Origin: CAKSFT01 sp045603125
GTDB taxonomy: Bacteria; Bacillota; Clostridia; UBA1381
Assembly: GCA_045603125.1 (NCBI GenBank)
Contig: JAZULN010000068.1
Coordinates: 1-10,964, forward strand
Reading direction: 5' to 3'
Length of the DNA: 10,964 bases
This document shows positions 1 to 6,310 of the stretch, in pieces. The stretch's first letter is position 1, and each line of letters begins with the position of its first letter. The notes beneath the pieces are model-generated. The model saw only the letters and a program-made list of their open reading frames with translations. It did not search any database and had not been told where the DNA came from. The position numbers were made by a program, and so were the translations under genes.

Positions 1-945
1 AAATGTCATAGATAATACCGGCTCGTCAATCTTTACAAAAGGCAATGCTTCAGGATTATCTATATCACATATAGTTTCGCCGATATTTATATCGGTAATT
101 CCCGAAATTGCCACAACATCTCCGGCACCAACTTCATCTGCCACACCTTTTCCAAGGCCTTCAAAAGTGTAAAGCTTAGTCGCTTTACCCCTCGATACGC
201 TTCCATCGGCTCTGCAGATAGATAAAGCCATATTGGTTTTGATTTTACCGCGCTCGATTTTACCCACCGCAATTCTTCCGGTATATTCATCATAATCGAT
301 GTTCGAAACTAGCATCTGAAAAGGTGCATCGTCTTCGCATTTTGGGCACGGAATTTCATTTACAATAAGCTCAAACATCTCTCTTAAATCTGAATTTGGC
401 TGCTCCGGATTATATTCAGCAGTTGCCCAGCCATCACGTCCTGACGCATAGATAACCGGAGTATCTAACTGCTCATCAGTAGCACCTAAATCTATGAATA
501 ATTCAAGAACCTCATCTACGACCTCATATGGTCTTGCGTTTGGTCTATCTACCTTATTTACAACAATAATCGGCTTTAAATCAAGAGCCAACGCCTTTGA
601 TAAAACAAATCTTGTCTGCGGCATACATCCTTCAAATGCATCGACAAGTAAAAGCACCCCGTCAACCATTTCAAGTCCGCGTTCAACCTCACCGCCAAAA
701 TCGGCATGCCCCGGTGTGTCGATAATATTTATCTTAACCCCGTTATAATAAAGAGAGGTATTTTTTGCAAGGATTGTAATACCTCTTTCGCGTTCAATGT
801 CGTTAGAGTCCATGACTCTGTCATCAACCTGCTCATTTTCGCGGAAAATACCACTTTGTTTGAGCATTGCATCAACCAAAGTAGTTTTACCATGGTCAAC
901 GTGGGCAATAATCGCAATATTTCTGATATTCTCTCTATTTATCAT
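1..945 (-). CDS. typA: Translational GTPase TypA/BipA, N-terminal 315 residues (3' end cut by window edge)
   Basis: Ribosome-associated GTPase of the EF-G/LepA superfamily, involved in ribosome assembly and stress adaptation. The reading frame runs open from an ATG at 945 to the window edge. All G motifs are visible: AHVDHGKTT (14-22, P loop), RGITI (54-58, switch I), DTPGHADF (76-83), NKVDR (130-134) and the YASGRDGWA stretch (166-174). The RGITILAKN and PQTRFVL sequences are typical of TypA rather than LepA or EF-G. Domain II begins after about residue 200. Full-length TypA is about 600-615 residues, so roughly the last 290 (domains III, V and the TypA-specific C-terminus) lie beyond the window. 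The start is set by AGAAGGAG seven bases upstream. It has its own promoter in the gap after dusB but may also receive dusB transcripts, since I see no convincing terminator between them. Confidence 0.95.
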   Translation of the reverse strand, partial: MINRENIRNIAIIAHVDHGKTTLVDAMLKQSGIFRENEQVDDRVMDSNDIERERGITILAKNTSLYYNGVKINIIDTPGHADFGGEVERGLEMVDGVLLLVDAFEGCMPQTRFVLSKALALDLKPIIVVNKVDRPNARPYEVVDEVLELFIDLGATDEQLDTPVIYASGRDGWATAEYNPEQPNSDLREMFELIVNEIPCPKCEDDAPFQMLVSNIDYDEYTGRIAVGKIERGKIKTNMALSICRADGSVSRGKATKLYTFEGLGKGVADEVGAGDVVAISGITDINIGETICDIDNPEALPFVKIDEPVLSMTF

Positions 946-984
946 ATATTTACTCCTTCTAGTAAAATTAACAACAACTTTATA

Positions 985-1013
985 ATTCTACCACAAATCT
1001 TCGGTAATTACAA
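985..1013 (-). promoter_or_regulatory. Promoter of typA (TTGTAA-17-TAGAAT, extended -10)
   Basis: On the minus strand, TTGTAA (1008-1013) and TAGAAT (985-990) are separated by exactly 17 bases, with a TG dinucleotide one base upstream of the -10 (extended -10). It lies between the dusB stop and the typA ribosome binding site, so typA need not depend on dusB transcription. Prediction by inspection only. Confidence 0.6.
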
Positions 1014-1036
1014 TATTATAAAATATTTTTGTAAAA

Positions 1037-1987
1037 TTACAACAACATACCATTTAAAAGTCCCTCTATTTCGGCTAATGTTGTAGCCCGAAACACCTCG
1101 GCTTTTACCTGAGAACTATCTTTCATGCCTTTTATATACCATGAAATATGCTTTCTTGCCTCTTTGATTCCCCGAACCTCACCTTTATTTTCAACAAGCA
1201 TTTTTGTGTGACGAAATGCCACTTCCAGCTTTTCTTTATTGCTCGGGAAATATTTAACTTCACCCTCTTCAAATAATTCTTTAATTTGACGGAATATAAA
1301 TGGGTTTCCTTCACTGCCACGTCCCACCATTACACCATCGCATCCGGTATATTTAATCATATCAACAGCATCGGTTGCCGACCATATATCACCATTTCCG
1401 ACAACCGGAATATTAACTGCATCTTTAACCCTTTTTATTGTATCCCAATCAGCTTTTCCGCTATAAAATTGCTCCTTGGTTCTGCCGTGGACTGTTATGG
1501 CTTTAGCGCCACCTTCTTCCAGTATTCTCGCCATCTCCACAGCGTTTTCTTCTTGCCATCCCTTTCTGATTTTAACTGTAACCGGCACAGAAACCGCTTT
1601 TGATACCTGGTATACAATTTCCCCTGCAAGCTCGGGATTTTTCATGAGCGCCGACCCGTCGCCGTTATTTACAATTTTAGGAGTAGGGCAGCCCATATTG
1701 ATATCAATAAAACTAACACCCATTTCCTCAACTCTTGGTGCAATTTCTGCCATAATTTTAGGGTCACTGCCAAAAATCTGAATTGCTGCCGGAACTTCCG
1801 AATCATCAAGCTCCATTAAAGATGCCGTCTTTTTATCCTTGTAATATAGCCCCTTAGCACTAACCATTTCTGTAACTGTGACCCCTGCGCCGTAACTTTT
1901 GCAAATTTTTCGGAATGTCACATCGGTAATCCCCGCCATTGGGGCTAAAAATATATTGTTTTTGATTTCTATATTGCCTATTTTCAT
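1037..1987 (-). CDS. dusB: tRNA-dihydrouridine synthase DusB
   Basis: FMN-dependent, NADPH-using reductase that converts specific uridines in the tRNA D-loop to dihydrouridine in the cytoplasm. The 316-residue protein has the N-terminal TIM-barrel signature APMAG (15-19), the catalytic-acid Cys100 in NMGCPTPK (97-104), VKIRKGW (138-144) and HGRT (167-170) lining the FMN site, and GNGDI followed by DGVMVGRG, the phosphate-binding end of the barrel. A helical C-terminal tRNA-binding domain follows from about residue 240. Length and motifs are normal for the DusB/NifR3 family. I use the ATG at 1987 rather than the in-frame TTG at 1999: GAGG, six to seven bases before this ATG, is the ribosome binding site and lies inside the longer reading frame. 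In many Firmicutes dusB is a housekeeping gene. Here it sits between the LysM gene and typA, all on the minus strand. Confidence 0.95.
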   Translation of the reverse strand: MKIGNIEIKNNIFLAPMAGITDVTFRKICKSYGAGVTVTEMVSAKGLYYKDKKTASLMELDDSEVPAAIQIFGSDPKIMAEIAPRVEEMGVSFIDINMGCPTPKIVNNGDGSALMKNPELAGEIVYQVSKAVSVPVTVKIRKGWQEENAVEMARILEEGGAKAITVHGRTKEQFYSGKADWDTIKRVKDAVNIPVVGNGDIWSATDAVDMIKYTGCDGVMVGRGSEGNPFIFRQIKELFEEGEVKYFPSNKEKLEVAFRHTKMLVENKGEVRGIKEARKHISWYIKGMKDSSQVKAEVFRATTLAEIEGLLNGMLL

Positions 1988-2016
1988 AATAAACCTCAAA
2001 AAATTTATTTTTAAAG

Positions 2017-2045
2017 ATTATAGCATTTTTTAAGGTCAATGTCAA
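2017..2045 (-). promoter_or_regulatory. Promoter of dusB (TTGACA-17-TATAAT, extended -10)
   Basis: Minus strand TTGACA (2040-2045) and TATAAT (2017-2022) are separated by 17 bases, with TG one base before the -10. Both hexamers match the sigma-A consensus perfectly. The -35 box lies immediately after the stop codon of the upstream LysM gene (stop 2047-2049), so dusB has a strong constitutive-looking promoter independent of the SOS-type promoter upstream. Confidence 0.75.
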
Positions 2046-2046
2046 A

Positions 2047-2322
2047 TCAATTTACCGGGATCAAAAGCTCCTGACCGGCATATATCGTGCCGCTTTCCAA
2101 ATCATTTATTTCGATTATTTCATAAACGAGTTTTCTTAAATCTTCTTTATTTGGATTATTTTCGCCTGCAATTTCCCAAAGAGTTTCGCCGCTATTTACA
2201 ATTACCTTAATTGTTTCCTCATGCTCCTGATTTGCAAAAGCAAAGCTAACCATAAATGACATAATAACTAAAACTAAAACCGTTACAGTTCTTCTTCTCT
2301 TCATTCTTCTTTTTCTTGACAT
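2047..2322 (-). CDS. Small LysM protein, YneA-like SOS cell-division inhibitor
   Basis: This 91-residue protein starts with a very basic segment (MSRKRRMKRRR), followed by a hydrophobic span at about 12-30 that is a membrane anchor or a signal peptide with a possible AxA cleavage site at 28-30. A single LysM domain at about 38-90 (NSGETLWEIA ... AGQELLIPVN) should bind peptidoglycan. This layout is that of YneA of Bacillus subtilis, the SOS-induced protein that halts septation; LysM proteins of this kind often neighbour lexA. Here lexA is not adjacent, but the promoter carries LexA-type operators, which supports the YneA role more than the fold does alone. The start has GGAGGTG seven bases upstream. 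Assignment to a LysM protein is firm; the division-inhibitor role is inferred from architecture plus operator. Confidence 0.85.
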   Translation of the reverse strand: MSRKRRMKRRRTVTVLVLVIMSFMVSFAFANQEHEETIKVIVNSGETLWEIAGENNPNKEDLRKLVYEIIEINDLESGTIYAGQELLIPVN

Positions 2323-2345
2323 TTTTGAACACCTCCAAAATATAC

Positions 2346-2359
2346 CAAATGTTTGTTCG
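2346..2359 (-). promoter_or_regulatory. Second, weaker LexA-type box
   Basis: CGAACAAACATTTG on the minus strand. The left half-site CGAAC is perfect, while the right half departs from the Bacillus-type consensus CGAAC-N4-GTTYG mainly at one position (A for G). It lies between the transcription start region and the ribosome binding site of the LysM gene, with its centre 29 bp from the centre of the stronger box. Plausible as an auxiliary operator. Confidence 0.45.
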
Positions 2360-2366
2360 CGTTTTT

Positions 2367-2395
2367 ATTATAACAGAACATCTGTTCGGTGTCAA
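2367..2395 (-). promoter_or_regulatory. Promoter of the LysM gene (TTGACA-17-TATAAT)
   Basis: Minus strand TTGACA (2390-2395) and TATAAT (2367-2372) have a 17-base spacer that holds the LexA-type box. Both hexamers are consensus, so the promoter should be strong unless repressed, the classic design of an SOS gene. Confidence 0.8.
2375..2388 (-). promoter_or_regulatory. LexA (SOS/DinR) operator inside the LysM promoter spacer
   Basis: CGAACAGATGTTCT, containing the perfect palindromic core GAAC-N4-GTTC of the Gram-positive LexA/DinR box. It fills the spacer between the -35 and -10 hexamers, so bound LexA would block RNA polymerase directly. Confidence 0.75.
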
Positions 2396-2431
2396 GCATT
2401 TTTTAAAAATTTTTTAAAAATTTATTTTCTA
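2396..2431. promoter_or_regulatory. AT tracts between divergent promoters (possible UP element)
   Basis: The 36 bases between the -35 of the LysM promoter and the -35 of the TSCPD promoter are almost pure A/T and contain TTTTTTAAAAA twice in direct succession. Such phased A/T tracts commonly act as UP elements or intrinsic bends. No further operator was recognised. Confidence 0.35.
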
Positions 2432-2460
2432 TTGAATTTATCAAGGAAATATAGTATAAT
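2432..2460 (+). promoter_or_regulatory. Promoter of the TSCPD gene (TTGAAT-17-TATAAT)
   Basis: TTGAAT at 2432-2437 and TATAAT at 2455-2460 with a 17-base spacer. The ribosome binding site GGAGGTG follows at 2474-2480. It is divergent from the SOS-type promoter and does not overlap the LexA boxes, so co-regulation is not required. Confidence 0.7.
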
Positions 2461-2487
2461 AGCTTTAGTTTATGGAGGTGAATTTAA

Positions 2488-2748
2488 ATGGCTCAATATT
2501 CATATAGCCCACGAGGTGTTTGTTCTATAAGAATTACCTTTGATATCGAAGAGGGAATTTTAAAGAATGTAAATTTTGAAAGAGGATGCAGTGGCAACAC
2601 TCAAGGCGTTGCAAAACTCTGTGAGGGTATGGAAGCCTCTGAGGTGGTAAAGCGTCTTAAAGGTACCGACTGTGCATCACGCGGTACGTCCTGCCCCGAC
2701 CAGTTAGCCCGTGCAATCGAGCTTGCATTATTAGAAGAAAATAAGTAA
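2488..2748 (+). CDS. Stand-alone TSCPD-domain protein (TIGR03905-like)
   Basis: An 86-residue soluble protein that is almost entirely one TSCPD domain, named from the TSCPD motif seen here at 67-71. The domain also occurs at the C-terminus of B12-dependent (class II) ribonucleotide reductases; the free-standing form is a common clostridial protein of unknown function. Five cysteines (12, 34, 45, 62, 69) are spread through it, and Cys34 (GCSGN), Cys62 and Cys69 (DCASRGTSC) are the likely conserved set, consistent with a metal or redox site; that role is inference. The start is supported by GGAGGTG seven bases upstream. It is transcribed from its own promoter and is followed by a hairpin terminator, so it is probably monocistronic. 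Confidence 0.85.
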   Translation: MAQYSYSPRGVCSIRITFDIEEGILKNVNFERGCSGNTQGVAKLCEGMEASEVVKRLKGTDCASRGTSCPDQLARAIELALLEENK

Positions 2749-2762
2749 TATTTCCAAAAATC

Positions 2763-2794
2763 ACAGCATATACTTTAATATATGTTGTTTTTTT
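2763..2794 (+). terminator. Intrinsic terminator after the TSCPD gene
   Basis: ACAGCATATA (2763-2772) and TATATGTTGT (2779-2788) form a 10-bp stem with one G-T pair and a 6-base loop (CTTTAA), followed by an unbroken T run to 2794. The stem is AT-rich and therefore not strong. The T run ends directly against the ribosome binding site of the next gene. Confidence 0.6.
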
Positions 2795-2806
2795 GGAGGA
2801 CTACTT

Positions 2807-3271
2807 ATGAAAAAATATTATAAAGGAATAATTTTTGTTTGTATATTTTTGCTTTCATTCGGAATATTTTTTAAAATTTTTAAAAACCCCGACCTGTCCC
2901 CTGCCCATACATCAAAAACAGTTCCCGAAAAAATTTATTCAGAAAACTTAAGTGAACTTTGCTCAAACCTGATTCATACTAATTTTAACGAGTTGCCCGA
3001 AAATGTAATTATCCCAACAGATAACATATCGGTATATCTTTTGGATAGCACCGCAATAGTTGATTTTAGAAAGTTACCTGATTTTTCGGGGAACTTTGAA
3101 TTTGAGCAGGTTTTTATATATTCTATTGTAAACACCTTGACCAACGAAAACGGCGTTATGACGGTAGAATTTACAGTAAACGGAAAAATCGAACCATCTT
3201 TTAATGGTGGGATAGATATGTCAGAAACATTTATCCCCGACTATGATTTGGTTTCCGAAAGTAACTTTTAG
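2807..3271 (+). CDS. Membrane-anchored GerMN-domain protein
   Basis: A 154-residue protein with one N-terminal membrane segment (about 7-25) and no lipobox cysteine, so it is probably anchored by the helix with the rest outside the membrane. Residues about 60-146 match a single GerMN (sporulation/germination) domain. The diagnostic end reads FIYSIVNTLTNENGVMTVEF followed by VNGK and a GGIDMSE stretch ending in FIPD. The GerM protein of Bacillus carries two such domains and assists spore envelope assembly; single-domain versions are common in clostridia and are often found with cell-wall enzymes. GGAGGA lies six bases before the ATG. The stop is 12 bases before the mutarotase-like gene, so the two are very likely co-transcribed. 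The exact role is unknown. Confidence 0.8.
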   Translation: MKKYYKGIIFVCIFLLSFGIFFKIFKNPDLSPAHTSKTVPEKIYSENLSELCSNLIHTNFNELPENVIIPTDNISVYLLDSTAIVDFRKLPDFSGNFEFEQVFIYSIVNTLTNENGVMTVEFTVNGKIEPSFNGGIDMSETFIPDYDLVSESNF

Positions 3272-3283
3272 AGGATTGATAAA

Positions 3284-4279
3284 ATGAGTATTACTTCAAA
3301 ACCCTTCGGAAAGCTTCTGTTTGGCGAAAGGGTTACATGCTATAGATTAGATAATTCCAACGGATTAGCCGCTGAAATTTTAGATTATGGCGGAATTATC
3401 AAAAACTTATATGTTAAAAATAAATTTGGCGAGATGACTAATGTTGTCCTGGGTTACGATACCTTATCAGAATACGACGAAAATCCCAATTTTATGGGTG
3501 GTATCATTGGACGAAGTGCAAATATCATTTCAAATGCAAAGGTTAAAATTGGCAGACGTACATATGCATTAAAGAAAAATTATGGTGAGCATAACTTAAA
3601 CGGCGGGGATTTTTATAAAAAATTATGGAATGTTCGGTTAGACGATAACCCTAAAGAGCCATCGATTACCCTTTATACCACCAGCCCCGAAAATGATGGC
3701 GGTTTCCCGGGCGAGGTTAGTGTTATGGTTACATATACGCTTACCAAGGATAATTCTTTTAGAATTGAATATACTGCTGCAACATCGAGTGATACTATAG
3801 TAAACCTGACAAACCAAAGTTATTTTAATCTGTCGGGCGAAAATTCCGATATAAAAGACCATTTGCTTCAGCTAAATTGTAGTTTCTACATAAAAAATAT
3901 TGACGGGATTCCAACAGGTGAGATTCTTTTGGTAAAAGATTCCGATTTTGACTATAAAACCGAAAAATCTCTTGAAAATTTACCCAAACATTATAACCAA
4001 TGCTTTGTTGCAGATGGTATAAATTATAGAAAAGTCGGCAGTCTTTATTCAGAGAATTCCGGAATAAATATGGATATTTTTACAAACAGTCCTGTCGTTG
4101 GGTTAAAAACACCTGAAAACAAGGAAAAAGACAATGAGAAATATTCTGCTTTTAGTGGACTTTCAATTATGCCCCAGCTTTTCCCCGATGCGGCAAGATT
4201 TACTCATTTCCCCACCACAATTTTAGAATCAGGCAAAAACTTTAGCTATCAAACGGAATATAAGTTCAGTATAAGATAA
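3284..4279 (+). CDS. Galactose-mutarotase-fold protein lacking the catalytic residues
   Basis: The 331-residue protein is clearly of the aldose 1-epimerase (GalM) family: DYGGIIKNLYV (34-44), GRSAN (76-80), GGFPGEV (139-145), NLTNQSYFNLSG (174-185) and FPDAARF (300-306) follow the family order and length. By eye alignment to known GalM enzymes, however, the working residues are changed. The His of the LHGG motif is Asn106 (HNLNGG). The catalytic acid His of NLTNHxYFN is Gln178. The substrate-binding Asp is Asn238. The catalytic base Glu of the GxxxET motif is Met296 (SGLSIMPQ). Only Arg77 remains. It is therefore probably a sugar-binding protein or an enzyme of altered chemistry, not an ordinary mutarotase. 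It lies 12 bases after the GerMN gene, has GAGGA eight bases before its ATG, and its stop lies in the stem of a terminator. Confidence 0.85.
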   Translation: MSITSKPFGKLLFGERVTCYRLDNSNGLAAEILDYGGIIKNLYVKNKFGEMTNVVLGYDTLSEYDENPNFMGGIIGRSANIISNAKVKIGRRTYALKKNYGEHNLNGGDFYKKLWNVRLDDNPKEPSITLYTTSPENDGGFPGEVSVMVTYTLTKDNSFRIEYTAATSSDTIVNLTNQSYFNLSGENSDIKDHLLQLNCSFYIKNIDGIPTGEILLVKDSDFDYKTEKSLENLPKHYNQCFVADGINYRKVGSLYSENSGINMDIFTNSPVVGLKTPENKEKDNEKYSAFSGLSIMPQLFPDAARFTHFPTTILESGKNFSYQTEYKFSIR

Positions 4280-4315
4280 TATGAGCCGACCCCTTTGGTG
4301 GTCGGCTCATATTAT
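4276..4315. terminator. Bidirectional terminator between convergent genes
   Basis: A perfect inverted repeat of 16 bases (4276-4291 against 4300-4315; core AATATGAGCCGACC) with an 8-base loop, CCTTTGGT. It overlaps the stop codon of the mutarotase-like gene and abuts the stop of the glycyl radical enzyme gene, fitting a shared two-way terminator. The arm sequence recurs at 8025. Confidence 0.8.
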
Positions 4316-6298
4316 TTAACCCATATATTCATGTCTTCTGATAATGTGATTTTGATACTCCAAATCCAACTCATTAAAATATCCGCTCCATCCCCACACA
4401 CGAACAATCAGGTTTGGATAATCTTCAGGATGCTTTTGTGCTTCAAGCAATCGTTCGCGGTTCACAGAATTAATCTGAAGTTGATGTCCGCCAAGAAGAA
4501 TATAGTTTTTAACAAGCATTGCGATCTTTTTGATACCTTCATCATTTTTTAGTACTGTATCATGAATCTCAATAGTCAAAGGTCCACCGTTTATAATTTC
4601 GCTCATGTCATATTTAGTAAAGGATTGTATCACCGAAAGCACACCATTTGTTTTTACATCCAGTGCCGGCGAAAAACTTGAGGAATATGGTTCTCCGGCT
4701 TTTCTTCCATCGGCTGTTACTGTACATTTTGTACCTTTTAAAATATACTCCATGGCACTTCCGGTCCCTGCTCTCCATATACCGCCATACCCGTTTTCGC
4801 GGTTATTCATATATTTTGAGAACATTCCCATAATATCGCACGCAATATCATCAACATAGTTATCGTTATTTCCCATTTTGGGACCTTGTCTTAGGCAATC
4901 TCTGATATCTTCATAACCCTCAAAATTCATTGCAAGTGCTTTTAAAAGTTGCTCCTTGGTTATTGTCTTATCATCGTATACATATTTTTTTACTGCAGCT
5001 AAAGAATCGGTGGCAGTTGCAATGCCTGTTCCGTGACAACCGTAATTATAATACTTTGTACCGCCGGTCAGGATATCCTTTAGTGATTCTATGCCACCAT
5101 CAAAGAAAATCGACTGTACCGGTTTTTGCGGGAATAACCAGTTTGGCTTTTCTTCAACAAAGAAATCACATTCGTGCTGAATTGTCTTTTCTACATATCC
5201 CATCAATTCTTCAAAACTGTCTGAACGTTCAAGTTTTGATATAATAGCCCAATTTATGATACTTGGAAAATCAAAAGTTTTAATATTCGGGATATCTGCA
5301 CCACAATTTGGAACAATAAATTCCCAGCACGCCGCAACAACATAGTTATATGCATCCTCTTCATCATAACCAAGCTTAATTAGTCCGGGGATAACCACAT
5401 CATCATTACAATACTGTGGGAATCCCAGCCCTTGTTTGGTTAATTTAGTGGCAAATTCATATCTCTCAATCGGAGTATTCTTTCCAACTCTAAGGTTGAT
5501 TTTCGGGTCAATGAGATTAAGGTCTAAAGATGCCTCCATTATAAGTTGTGACAGCTCGTTATACGTGTCATTGCCATCCTTATCAAAACCGCCTAATACC
5601 ATACTTTGACCATTGTCACCCTGTTGGATTCCCGGATATAAATCGGTATCACGATTTATGGAAATAAAGAATTCTTCTAAGATTTCCAGAAGTTCTTCGT
5701 CGGTTGCTCCGTTATTCTTATCATTTAAATAAAACTGATACATATACTGATCAAATCTACCCAACCCCAAATGGTTTGTAAAGGCTGAGCGCAAAAAGAA
5801 AATACATAGTTTCATAAATAAAAGTGCTTCGTAAAAACTTTCTGCACCCTTTGCCGGAATCTTTGATAACGCATTATAAAGCTTTAAATTACCTTTGGAT
5901 TTTGCCAAAACTCTACAGTTTTCACAATATTCGGTAAATATATCCAAACACTCAAGCATTGCCTTACCAAATTCTTTTCGCTCTATTTCATCATGTTTCT
6001 CGATGCTCGCTCTAATTTGTGAACGTATGGCATCAAATCCTTGTGAAATCACTTTTTGATAGTTTGGAGTATAGTTAGTTGTAATATCAGTCAACTGTGC
6101 ATTAATACTATGATTAAAACCAAAGTTGTCGTTCTCAAAAAGAATTGGGTTTTCTTGTTCCATAAAAAGACGGAAGTTATAAACAAAATCCTTTGCCGTA
6201 ATAAATTTCTTATAATCCGGGGTTTTTCCGTCTTTTCTCAGCTTTTTGTACTCTTTGCTTTTTAACTGGTCTCTTAATAGTTTAATTTTCTCTGTCAT
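4316..6298 (-). CDS. Glycyl radical enzyme of unknown substrate (PFL/dehydratase superfamily)
   Basis: A 660-residue cytoplasmic glycyl radical enzyme. The barrel shows SFYEALLFMKLC, LGLGRFDQYMYQFY, QQGDNGQSMVLGGFDKDGND, NELSQLIMEA and the active-site loop AACWEF with thiyl Cys324 and Glu326. Later come GGTKYYNYGCHGTG, TDSLAAVKKYVY and TADGRKAGEPYS, and the C-terminal radical loop RVWGWSGYF with Gly636. A Cys-x-Glu site without the adjacent Cys-Cys of pyruvate formate-lyase rules out PFL and points to the dehydratase/lyase side. Departures from characterised members: Trp inside the Cys-x-Glu motif, Trp before the radical glycine (usually Ala or Ser), Tyr76 in NYTPNY where many members have His, and a length below the usual 750-850. 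It has no N-terminal microcompartment-type extension. The ATG at 6298 is preferred to the GTG at 6307 because that GTG is part of the Shine-Dalgarno AGAGGTG. It is the second gene of an operon with its activase. Confidence 0.92.
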   Translation of the reverse strand: MTEKIKLLRDQLKSKEYKKLRKDGKTPDYKKFITAKDFVYNFRLFMEQENPILFENDNFGFNHSINAQLTDITTNYTPNYQKVISQGFDAIRSQIRASIEKHDEIERKEFGKAMLECLDIFTEYCENCRVLAKSKGNLKLYNALSKIPAKGAESFYEALLFMKLCIFFLRSAFTNHLGLGRFDQYMYQFYLNDKNNGATDEELLEILEEFFISINRDTDLYPGIQQGDNGQSMVLGGFDKDGNDTYNELSQLIMEASLDLNLIDPKINLRVGKNTPIERYEFATKLTKQGLGFPQYCNDDVVIPGLIKLGYDEEDAYNYVVAACWEFIVPNCGADIPNIKTFDFPSIINWAIISKLERSDSFEELMGYVEKTIQHECDFFVEEKPNWLFPQKPVQSIFFDGGIESLKDILTGGTKYYNYGCHGTGIATATDSLAAVKKYVYDDKTITKEQLLKALAMNFEGYEDIRDCLRQGPKMGNNDNYVDDIACDIMGMFSKYMNNRENGYGGIWRAGTGSAMEYILKGTKCTVTADGRKAGEPYSSSFSPALDVKTNGVLSVIQSFTKYDMSEIINGGPLTIEIHDTVLKNDEGIKKIAMLVKNYILLGGHQLQINSVNRERLLEAQKHPEDYPNLIVRVWGWSGYFNELDLEYQNHIIRRHEYMG

Positions 6299-6310
6299 AA
6301 CATTCACCTC

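Noticed and set aside
1008..1035. AT-only hairpin between dusB and typA as a terminator
   Set aside because: The stem consists of AATATT repeats that are palindromic by composition, has no GC pairs of note and has no following T run in the right place; it overlaps the typA -35.
494..1086. Plus-strand open frames over typA and the typA-dusB gap
   Set aside because: They lie antisense to a clearly conserved GTPase, have no ribosome binding sites and read as low-complexity shadows.
1988..1999. TTG start giving a four-residue longer DusB
   Set aside because: The extra codons contain the GAGG ribosome binding site for the ATG at 1987, which also gives the family-typical N-terminus.
4605..5244. 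Plus-strand open frames within the glycyl radical enzyme gene
   Set aside because: Antisense shadows of a conserved enzyme, with no family resemblance.
4316..6298. Pyruvate formate-lyase (pflB)
   Set aside because: The adjacent Cys-Cys pair needed for the PFL reaction is absent; the site is Cys-Trp-Glu.
6299..6307. GTG start for the glycyl radical enzyme
   Set aside because: The GTG is part of the Shine-Dalgarno AGAGGTG, and the ATG at 6298 is correctly spaced from it. The same reasoning rejects GTG 7165 for the activase and GTG 7246 for the regulator.
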